NCBI GenBank assembly: GCA_022813625.1
Contig: JAKLMB010000055.1
Coordinates: 31,341 to 95,340 of the forward strand
Direction: 5' to 3'
Source: Aaosphaeria pasadenensis
Taxonomy: Eukaryota; Ascomycota; Dothideomycetes; Pleosporales
DNA length: 64,000 nt
The position numbers and the translations under genes are program-made. This document shows positions 42,721 through 51,749 of the stretch, piece after piece. The number at the start of each line of letters is the position of its first letter. The first letter of the stretch is position 1. The notes below the pieces were generated by a model. It ran no database searches and was not told the origin of the DNA. It saw only the letters and a program-made list of their open reading frames with translations.

Positions 42721-43001
42721 TTACGCGTTACGAGACTGGTCCCCGTCATCACCAAATTTCAATTGTTCCTTCACAAGACACTTTCGCTTTCTCTTCTTTT
42801 CCATCATTCGATGGGCCATTTGATCGATAGTGACTTGGTCTTTATCCACGGGGCTTTCGTATCGTATTTTCATATTCGAAGAGTAGTAGTGGTAGGTCTC
42901 GACCGGTTGGGGCTGATGGAGTGCAGTATGGTTCTAGATATATGCATCAGCATACGTAGACATCGTTGGACGTGAAAACTTACAGCCTGATGAGTTGCCA
43001 T
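42721..43001 (-). CDS. Small 76-aa basic protein
   Basis: Two exons (43001-42984, 42933-42721) joined by a canonical 50-bp intron (gtaagt, branch tgctgat, atctag) give 77 codons exactly. The protein starts MATHQANHTALHQPQPVETY and has a lysine/arginine block (RMMEKKRKRKCLVKEQ) that looks like a nuclear signal. A competing plus frame (42685-42975) has no splice signals. Family unknown. Confidence 0.45.
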
Positions 43002-43229
43002 AATGACGTGAAGTTGAGGTTGCTGTTTTATGCCTGGCCGATTGTTGGTGTATTTCGATGGTCAGGGAACGATGGGGAACGCAAAATAATATATCACAGG
43101 GATGCTTACAAATGGCATAGAATACTTGCTAGATAATCCTAGTTCTCATCTTCTCTTCACGAGTGGCGAGGATGAATGGAGACAGGGACGAATTGGTGGG
43201 GACTCTAATTAGAATGGGGGCGTTCTGGG

Positions 43230-43335
43230 TTATTGCATTTGCTCGATGGGAACATGGAATAACGTAAGCATTCCGAAGCCCTTAGCCGAGAGGACGGTGG
43301 CGTGGAGCCTTCCTTTCGTCTAGACTAAGACTGGA
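43230..43335 (-). repeat. Dispersed element, second copy
   Basis: Its reverse complement has tagtctagacg, the gccaccg region, cggctaa, ggaatgcttacgttattcc and cccatcgag in the same order as 24108-24195. It lies ~250 bp upstream of the 43581 gene. The rest of 43002-43580 is promoter DNA with a TATA-like tcatatatac at ~43530. Confidence 0.5.
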
Positions 43336-43580
43336 TTGAGGCATTTTCTTTCGAGTAACAGAGGCCGCCCTATCCGCGTACCAAGAGGAGAGAATGGGCG
43401 GGGATCTACATCACCAGGACGCTACACAGAGTGGCAAGTAACATGACGCTGCAGCTTCCAGGGTGCATTTTGTAGTCTCCGATGAAGAAAAGACCTATCA
43501 TCGCTAGACATAATACTCATATCTCATATATACATTGTCGACTCCTCTGATCTGAGCTGTTCTGCACTGCACTGCACACA

Positions 43581-45720
43581 ATGCCTAGAATCTCGGTTGA
43601 CTCGCTTTTACGCAAAGATCCCGTTGGGGCTGCGCTCTCCTCTGAGACTGTATCCTCAAGGTACTCTTCCTCGACCACACCAACTCACGAAAAAGGTTTG
43701 TCAAACACATCTTTTTCGACCATGAGGACCACAAATGATTCAATCGCACCAATTTTCTCATCTTCACTCCCAACCGCACTCCAAACTACTACACCCTCAA
43801 CCGCCCCACCAAAAACCTTGCTCGCACCAAACTCCTTAACTAAATCCTCGACTACATCCTTACCGGCATCCTCAACCGCATCCTTGCCTACATCTTTGAC
43901 CGCACGAATTTTCTCGAATGCGCCCTCGACACCATCAATTCCCTCAGCCGCACCAATTTCCTCTAAACCAAATCGTGGACATGATTCGGTCAGATTCACG
44001 TTGCAGAGATTTAAGGAAGAAGAACAGCAGTTAAACAACTCTTCTTCAACCGCATCCATGACTGCACTAACAACTCTTGCACTAGTTTCCTCGACCGCAC
44101 CAATTCCCCCGACCGCATCAATCCCCTCGACAGCACTACCAATTCCCCCGACCGCATCAATCCCCTCGACCGCATCAATCCCCCCGACCGCATCAATCCC
44201 CCCGACCGCATCAATCCCCCCGACCGCATCAATCCCCCCGACCGCATCAATCCCCTCGACAGCACTACCAATTCCCCCGACCGCGAAGGCTTTCTCGCTT
44301 AGCCTTGATGATTTGCGGTGGAATTCGTTTCAAGCTCGGTGCCAACGCAGACTTAATAGAACTCTCAGCCTCAGAGATAGGAATGGAAATCACGTGAATG
44401 TGATAATGAAGAATGGTAACGTTCCTTATTTTGAAACAGACCATTCAGTACAGCTGGATAAGAAGGATTTATCAGACGAGTTCCAATGGATATTCGAAGA
44501 ATGCAGTCCAGGCATAGGGCTTACGATCCTCCTGGACATTGGTGTAGAGCAATCCATCGTGCAGGATCTTTTTGGGCCAAGGCAAAAGTTCTCCAAAATC
44601 TGTGTTCTCTTCGGGTTGATTCAGGCGTCGGGATCTGTGAATTTCGATTTTCTGAAAAAAGGACTTATCGGGGAAGGTTTACCAGAGAATGTAGTCAACA
44701 ACATACGTAGTGATGCCGAAGAGTGCGCGCTAGAGCTACGGGATGCGGCGGAGACTACGATTCAGGGCTGGAGGCCACCCTCCTATCAGCTTCGCGAGAC
44801 AGAACCTTGCATTGGGAAACATGAAGATGACTTGGATACGTAAGTTTCTCTTTAGTTTTTTTTTTCAAGAGACTAAGACCCGTATAGGCAACTCAGGAGT
44901 GCACACTCTGAATCGTGTGAATGTCAACGGCACAATAACAGAAAGCGGTCTTCCTGCTCGTTTAGGGAATGCCCGCTTGAGAATCTCGAACAGCATCAGC
45001 AAAGCGCGCATAGCCAAACACAAGAGGCGAAAAGGCAGAGATGGACCGGATGGGAATGTGAAGGGGCTCAAAAAGCGAAGGGCAACAACTATAAGTCAAT
45101 TCACGAACGGCTTCCACATCATACATCGGAAGCGCCCAGAGAACGATTGCAAGATGCAAAGGACAGTCAAGCAACTCTTTCTTCGACCGCACCAATTCCC
45201 TCGGCTTCCTCCGCCGCGGCAACTTCCTCCGCCGCGGCAACTTCCCTGACCGCAGCAACTTCCTTGACCACATCTTCGACCGCACCCTCGACCGCACCGG
45301 GTCCCTCTAAACCAGCACTCAGTGAACGTAAAAGGCACCCCTGCTCGATTGGTGAATGCTCGGGTCAGGACATAGGGTTCCGCTATCTCAGCCGTCTCGA
45401 GCTTCATCAAGAAGTAAGGCATAAGATAAAGAAAGTGCCAAGAAGAAAAAGATACGACAACGAAGAAGTGGAATCAATACTCACTTTAAAAGGGCAGGGT
45501 AGTACCTGGGAAGAAATTCAGGCAATATACCCACATCGTTCAGCTGTAGCGCTACGTACTAAATTTCAGAGGTCAAGGGGCTCTCTCTCCAACACGAATG
45601 ATAACCTCTTGGGCACGTAAGTCACCTTCTATCCGCTCTTCCCTTCGTAACTAAGATCTATATAGGAGTCAACCCTTCCACAAGACGGATTCGGGTGTAC
45701 AACACCCGAATGAACAATGA
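43581..45720 (+). CDS. C2H2 zinc finger plus Myb/SANT protein, repeat-rich
   Basis: Three exons (43581-44839, 44888-45616, 45666-45720; introns 48 and 49 bp, both gtaagt, branch actaag, tatag) give 680 aa. The N-terminal ~235 residues are Ser/Thr/Pro/Ala-rich, with an 18-bp repeat coding PTASIP (eight or so units, 44090-44280). Residues ~240-415 form a globular domain (FSLSLDDLRWNSFQARCQRR, VQLDKKDLSDEFQWIF, LTILLDIGVEQSIVQDLFGP). After intron 1 come C2H2-like motifs (SCSFRECPLENLEQHQQSAH; HPCSIGECSG...LELHQEVRH) and a Myb/SANT-like domain (RYDNEEVESILTLKGQGST, WEEIQAIYPHRSAVALRTKF). Layout and intron after '..DLDT' match 32336-33693. Likely a nuclear DNA-binding protein. Confidence 0.75.
44085..44285 (+). 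repeat. 18-bp coding repeat (PTASIP)
   Basis: Units of ccgaccgcatcaatcccc recur with few changes in exon 1 of the 43581 gene. On the minus strand the array reads Gly/Arg-rich and gives a false 86-codon frame. Confidence 0.9.
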
Positions 45721-46084
45721 GGCACATCACGGTCTGGATGGACAGAAGAAGAAACGCGGAATTTGCTGCAACAGGATTAGAATTGCGAGGCTATTTAAAA
45801 GAGTATTCCAAAGCGTACGGTTACGGCGATTCGACAGCGTTGGAGGATGAGAGACAAATGGGGGCTAGAATTGGGCGGTTCTAGGTTGTAAACATTTCAT
45901 TATAATCTCTTTAGTTGTTTCTGTACATATGTTGGTAATTACTATGGTCATATAGATTGGCGGCGAGACCAGCAGGCACCGATCTTGGAATCATGCGCAG
46001 AAGGCTCCTTCTGACATAACTTAGTCCTCACACATGTCATCTTTAGATCACTATATTCAGCCTCTTCCTCCCCAGGCAGATTCG

Positions 46085-46680
46085 GGATTACGTGTATGGG
46101 GAAAGGCACCAGGCACGGCATAGATAGATCGATGAGGGCTGCCAAGAGAGGTCGAGGCATCATCCACCTACCTCTAGAGGCCTATCGACAGAGTTAAATC
46201 TAGACCCTCAACGGTCGTCTAACATTGTACTGCCCGACACTCTCCGATGCCACTAGCGAATCAGGCCCATGGAGCAATAAGATCGAGATGCAACATCAAC
46301 CACCGCCCGAACCAGTCGATCTTCCGCTCGATCCACTCAATCTTCTGCCCAAATCAATAAATCGATCCTCTTCTAGCCGACGATCTCCGATGGCCATCTG
46401 GTCGAGGTGTCGTACCAACGAACCGAGTGAAGGGCCTTCTGGCCGAAGATCCCGACTACGACAACAATAAACTTCTCTGCATTTGTTGCGATGGCCATTG
46501 ATCATGTCCCAGATCCTATCGCGTGTAGACGCCTCTGTAATAGGGAGCATTACAGGCACGACCTACAATCGGTGAATAGGTAGGAAAGGTAGGTATTCCT
46601 CTCTGCCTCGACCTCTCGGCAGCCCTGATCGATCTATCTATGCCCTGCCTAGTGCCCTTCCCCAACACATGATCCCCGAA
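46085..46680. mobile_element. Inverted-repeat (foldback-like) element
   Basis: The reverse complement of 46088-46175 (tgcctcgacctct, ggcagccct, atcgatctatctatgcc, gtgcct, cctttcccc) matches 46598-46665 with few changes, forming arms of ~70-80 bp around a ~400-bp centre. The part 46470-46680 also matches the reverse complement of 9115-9350. It resembles a MITE or a nested insertion of two copies. The centre has frames without recognisable transposase. No target-site duplication was confirmed. Confidence 0.5.
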
Positions 46681-46689
46681 TAACCTCAT

Positions 46690-47110
46690 CTATCCTGCTG
46701 CACCACAATACGCATACGGGTGTGTTGCACGATAGTCCCCAATATACGATGCAATCCTGCAAAAGCAATAGCTGCCAAAGGAGGCGTACGTGTTGCCGTG
46801 TCACCAAGCCAGCTGGCAGTCGCTAGGAAACGGAATGGCAGCGTAGAGGGAAGGCTACACCAACAACTGGCTAGACGTTCTCGCCCGGTTTGGCGCCAGA
46901 GATGCGGCCTAAGCCAGGGATAACACCTCCGGGACGTGATCATTCTCGCATCCATGTCAGGGGGGAACCGGCAACAGCGCCGTTGGTGAAAAGAGATAAC
47001 TGCAGGTTGTCCAATCGGCTGACAGATGGACCAAGCGGCACTAGGGCGTAGATGCATTGGTGTTCGTCCGCGTAAAGGATATTCGTAGCGTCTAGGTCTG
47101 CCATTAAAAC
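46690..47110 (+). repeat. Degenerate duplicate of the dioxygenase locus
   Basis: 46712-46775 matches 41512-41575 (inside exon 2 of the TauD-like gene: cgcatacgggt, tgttgc, aatatacgatgc, tcctgcaaaagcaat). It is followed directly by a match to 42145-42166 (caaaggaggcgtacg) and then to 42313-42490 (tgtcaccaagccagctggca, gggaaacggaatgg, gacgttctcgccc, gggacgtgatc). The order is kept but long pieces are missing, so this is a decayed copy of 41.5-42.5 kb. Frames over it are not genes. Confidence 0.65.
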
Positions 47111-47184
47111 AATATTTTCTCTTATTCACTGTCGTGCCCTCTGAGTTTCTACTAGCTTCCAAGTTATTTGCTGTCGGCCCTCCA

Positions 47185-47305
47185 AGTATATCCTGTCCGC
47201 CTTTCGAGTTTCCACTTTCCGTCTTTCAGTTTCCGCTTCCCGCCTTTCGAGTTTCCGCTGTCCGCCCTACCAGTATTCGCTGTCCTGCCCTTCACGTATT
47301 TGCTA
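47185..47305. repeat. Degenerate ~22-24-bp repeat before the 47320 gene
   Basis: Variants of cgcctttcgagtttccgctgtcc recur about five times. The array ends ~15 bp before the ATG at 47320, so it lies in the promoter or 5' UTR. Confidence 0.6.
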
Positions 47306-47319
47306 TCCAATAACGCAAC

Positions 47320-48219
47320 ATGGATCCATCCGCCCACCATTCTCTTGGCAGCGTCAAACTTATAGAAGCATTTGACAGTTGGGAGACTGCAATCAAATCG
47401 GTCGTCGGTACAGGTCCTGGAGAGCAACTCACTCTAATTGCGGCTCCCGACTGCATACTCCCTGCTCTGACGGATATGCATCATATACAAACACTGGACG
47501 TCCACAACCTTTGTATCGACGCCATTCTTCTGCCATTTCTAGCCGCTCTGGACCTTCCAAAACTAGAAACCCTAAAAATCACTGAAATGAATGGATACGT
47601 TCTCACCAAACTCTGCAACCTCAGGAGCCTCCTCCACGGGAAGGAACTCAGACGACTGCTTGTATCTGCTATTATCGATTTTGCAGACAAAGACTACACC
47701 GATGATTTGGCCTCGCTAGAAGCTCTTTCTACGTTCCTGGGCTGCAAAGCTTCTGAGCTTGAAGTTGAGCTTGATTACGAGAATTACACCTTCGATGAAC
47801 TTACTACAAGTTTCTCGGCTCGACATTTGCTTCACCAGTTGGAAGGCTTCAAACAGGTCAAGAGGCTGAAATTGTTCTTGAAACAACATCAAAACGAAGT
47901 AGCTGCTTGGGAATCGTTTGCTGGAGATCCGGTACAGTCGTTCGGCAACTTTCCGCATTTGTCGGAGTTAGATATACTAGAATCATTCCTTTACGATGTT
48001 GACAAGATGGAGATATGTACGCTACCTTTCTTGTTCGAATTTTCGCTTACTCTTGTGAAAAATTCCAAGCTGGAGGACTACAAGAGATTATTTCGGAGTT
48101 GCGGCTTGAATTGGAAGGAGGCATATATCTCCAATCGTCTACTCAAGTTGACTATTCAAGATTGCTCGGGGTTCACGATCCAGTATATCATAGCAACAGT
48201 TGCAGGAAGAACATGTTGA
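47320..48219 (+). CDS. Hypothetical 299-aa LRR-like helical protein
   Basis: Single exon, ATG in good context (caacATGG). Spaced Leu-rich segments (ILPALTDMHHIQTLDVHNL, FLAALDLPKLETLKITEMNG, FGNFPHLSELDILESFLYD) suggest a divergent leucine-rich repeat solenoid like those following F-boxes, but I see no F-box. No membrane segment or signal. The gene lies between duplicated debris and a convergent transcription factor; 48220-48559 holds no supported gene. Confidence 0.6.
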   Translation: MDPSAHHSLGSVKLIEAFDSWETAIKSVVGTGPGEQLTLIAAPDCILPALTDMHHIQTLDVHNLCIDAILLPFLAALDLPKLETLKITEMNGYVLTKLCNLRSLLHGKELRRLLVSAIIDFADKDYTDDLASLEALSTFLGCKASELEVELDYENYTFDELTTSFSARHLLHQLEGFKQVKRLKLFLKQHQNEVAAWESFAGDPVQSFGNFPHLSELDILESFLYDVDKMEICTLPFLFEFSLTLVKNSKLEDYKRLFRSCGLNWKEAYISNRLLKLTIQDCSGFTIQYIIATVAGRTC

Positions 48220-48559
48220 CCGTCTCGTCTGCAGATAGTGAATGCACATTCGTTTACTTATAGAAATCTGATAAGCAGCATCCGCGGAAACTACCTTTTC
48301 CTAATACACTTCAGAGTATTGATCGATCAGGGTGTCCAATTTGATTGAGCCAGGATATCGGTGCGAGGCCTTCTAGCTGTAGCACTAGGATGCAGCAGAG
48401 TGGTGCACCCGCAGAATGGGGGCGGAATCGCAATGTCAGGGTTGATCACTTGCCGAAATTGTTACACTACAAGAAAGATACCAACTGTCATTTGTAGAAA
48501 ATGGATCTCATACAATGGGCATCATGGTACAATCTGCGCCAAATAAAGAAGAATTGTGA

Positions 48560-50851
48560 CTATGCATGTGCGTAGGACGGCAAACGCATCTTCCGTTTCA
48601 TGTCTTTAAGAACACCCAGGGCCAGTTCCAGAATGGGAGAATGTGGCGCGACCTCATCCAAGACCTGAATTGTTCGTGCGAACAGACCAGCCAAATTAGT
48701 CTCAGTCAATTCAGTATCCGACAAGCGACTTTCAAGACGCGTGTATGCTGCTGCAAGAACAAGCATGTTTCCGAACTGCCTGGAAGCGGTGAGAATCTGT
48801 CTCCCAGAAATGGAATGGAACTTACGCCTGCAGCGTCCCTACAGTATTTGGCATAACAAGTCTACCGTGCCGACTGATCTCGTACGCCTCGTATGGACTA
48901 TCCGGAGCAGCACCTAGGCGATCGAACGCAACAGTGCTTCTAATTGCGCTCTTGATGCACTGTTGCGTCACAGCGAAGACATCAGAAGCTTCAGTGTGTG
49001 TGTGGACAGCAATATAAAGGACGGGTCGCAAGATCATGTAGCATCCCCCATAGAACTTGGCTCGAAGTCTCGCCACGTTGACATCGGTCGAAGGTGGATC
49101 ATCATCATTCCACGACAGCGTTGGTGGTAGGTGATCTCTCCAATCGAATAAACAATGTGCATGCATTTCTGTGGCGGCCATTATCTCCTCCGTATTTTGG
49201 AGCGTGTTCGATTGAGCTGTATATATTGGATAAGTCGAATTATATCGCTTTTCGATGTTGCTTACCGCTGTAGAGTGCATTTTGAGCAGTGTTCAAGATT
49301 CCCCGAAGATGTATCTGAATTGAATAGAACATCATTATGTCTATGTCTTCCTTGTCAGACGCTAATTGCCCGTCGGGAAATATTCCTTGCGGATAGGAAA
49401 TCTCGTCTTGATACTCCGTTATTCTGCTGGGAGTAAGCCCACTAAATTCGGCAAGAATATCCCTGCGCATCATTGCGTTAGCAAATATTTGTGATATGGA
49501 GTGGACCCATACGATTCAAGTTGAAAGCATGACCAGTAAACAAGTTTGATCAAATCCGACCTGTGGGCGTCTGTTGCGTTCAAATGTTCGCCATCCCGAG
49601 CCTCCTGGTTCCGACAGATGCGAGACATATTGCTGGAAGTACTTTAGCATTAGCAGAAGATAGAGCGCATGGAGACCTACACTCGGACTAAGGGTAGGCA
49701 GATCTTGCAGGCATGATTGATCCAAGTCCAACTCTCAGTCACTTGTAAAAATTGTCCCATATATAACCCTGCCAGGAGGCATGCTTGTGCATGTTCTACT
49801 GCTGACCCTGCACGCTCAGGTTGTAGTATTTGCATAGCCCACGCAAAATATGCTCGACCGGGTAGACTGTCAACGTTTGTAGTCTTGCCTAACAGGAACG
49901 GCAACTGATCTTTGTGTTCGCATGCTTTCCCAAGAGCCAAAACCAAGAGAACAATAGCGGCCTGAATGGTTGGCCTAATGTGAGATGGAGCGGTATCAAC
50001 ATCGTGTTGACGAAGGAACACTTCAATATATTCTCCCAGTGTGATCGGGTTCAAGAATGGGTGAAGTCGGTAGATGTTATGGCGGTAGCACTCCACCAAG
50101 TGCCGTAGCATACTCGGGTCAAGATCAAGCTCATCTTCGGGATATGCCGAATCATAAATTTGTTGACCTAGGCCTGGTACCTGGCACTGCATCTCGAGAT
50201 GAATGGGGCCACTACGCATAGTAGCGTATGCTGGTTGTTTGCCTATAAGATTAAATATAGACGGCCATTCGAGTAGCCAGTGAGCAGGTGTTTTGTGGTC
50301 AGGCTGCAGACCAGTCGTTCGTGGGCTAGAAGAGCCGTTGTCGCTTAAATCGTGCGAGGCCATTCCCGAGCCATGAGCATCGACATTAGAATCTCTATTC
50401 ATGCATCAGTGCTGAAGACCAATAAAGGAGCCTCACTCACCGCATGGGTTCGCAAAATGCCGTTAGAAAGCGTCCTTCCAAGTTGTTGAAGCGGTTGGCA
50501 AAATCATTCAAGTTAAAAACCATGTGGTCAAGATCACTCTGTATCTTGGCGATACATTTATTTCTGGTTAAGGTGCTGGTCAAATTACTGATATTATGGT
50601 CACGGAACTACTCACATTCGAGTCTCAGGCTTCCGATACTGACAAACAAGTTTGTGCTCTTGACAGGACTCACACGGCGTGTTTTCGTCGCATTTACGCT
50701 TACGGGCACGACATTCGTTGCAAGCCACCACAGATCGTCTCGTTTTCGAACCTCGAGGATACTGGTTCACGGCTGACTCCGCATATGGATAGTCGCCGTG
50801 TGGATCACCACTGATCTCTCCTGGATCCTGCGGAGGTACATACGTACTCAT
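48560..50851 (-). CDS. Zn2Cys6 fungal transcription factor
   Basis: Seven exons (50851-50616, 50536-50441, 50394-49681, 49632-49513, 49462-49266, 49216-48826, 48779-48560) give 657 aa with every junction in phase; introns are 46-79 bp. A binuclear zinc cluster lies at C44, C47, C54, C60, C63 and C70 (VACNECRARKRKC, PCESCQEHKLVC), in the C-x2-C-x6-C spacing. A linker/coiled coil (LDHMVFNLNDFANRFNNLEG) leads to a fungal_trans-like middle region, including ESWTWINHACKICLP, and SDLIKLVYWSCFQLESDIL rebuilt across an intron. It should bind CGG-type DNA and regulate genes nearby or elsewhere; the target is unknown. Intron 1 uses the second AG of cagag. Confidence 0.9.
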
Positions 50852-51199
50852 TGTACGTATCAATGATTTAGATCGAGCTTAAGGATTCGACATTGATCCA
50901 GAATTCCTGATACAAACGGCGTTTCAAGAATCTTGAAAACAATAGATTTCGAATGAACATCCGTAAATCCACTGTAGGATGATTCACTCTTCCGCGGCTG
51001 GAGGAATTCGATAAGTGAGTGACAGATGAAGACAAACAACCGGTGAAGGACCCAGCCTTGTTAAGAGATGCATGATATGTTACAGATAAGGCGATTATGG
51101 CCTTATTGTATGCAAAACACAGCTTTAGTCTGTAACATGGGTTAGTTCTACTTTTTAGAAGCTGCATCCTTTCTGGAGTACGTTGATACAAGCGAGGGT

Positions 51200-51725
51200 A
51201 GGTGAGCTAGCGCTGAAGTGGTTAGCAACACGATATGATATAGAATGCTAACCGTGTTTAGGGACGCCTCCATCTTGTCGGGAGACAACACTTGCATTCT
51301 TCTGGAGGCAGGTGAGCTAGTGCTGAAGTGGTTAGCAACACGATATGATATAGAATGCTAACCGTGTTTAGGGACGCCTCCATCTTGTCGGGAGACAACA
51401 CTTGCATNNNNNNNNNNGTTAGCAACACGATATGATATAGAATGCTAACCGTGTTTAGGGACGCCTCCATCTTGTCGGGAGACAACACTTGCATCCTTCT
51501 GGAGGCAAGTGAGCTAGTGCTGAAGTGGTTAGCAACACGATATGAAATAGAATGCTAACCGTGTTTGGGGACGCCTCCACCTTGTCGGGAGACAAAACTT
51601 GCATCCTTCTGGAGGCAGGTGAGCTAGTGCTGAAGTGGTTAGCAACACGATATGAAATAGAATGCTAACCGTGTTTGGGGACGCCTCCATCTGGTCGGGA
51701 GACAACACTGTTTCCACTCTCCCCA
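51200..51725. repeat. 110-bp minisatellite with assembly gap
   Basis: gagctag...ctgaagtgg recurs at about 51204, 51314, 51511 and 51621. Units are 110 bp and contain gttagcaacacgatatgat and gggacgcctccatcttgtcg. Ten Ns at 51407-51416 replace some sequence (spacing there is 197 instead of 220). The last unit ends about 30 bp before the ATG at 51750. ORFs over it are artefacts. 50852-51199 has no supported gene. Confidence 0.9.
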
Positions 51726-51749
51726 TCCTGCTCGTCCTCCCTTCTAACC

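Noticed and set aside
46225..46560. Zinc-knuckle-like CREVYCC reading in the centre of the foldback element
   Set aside because: Too few Cys/His in correct spacing for a Gag knuckle, and no adjoining pol-like sequence.
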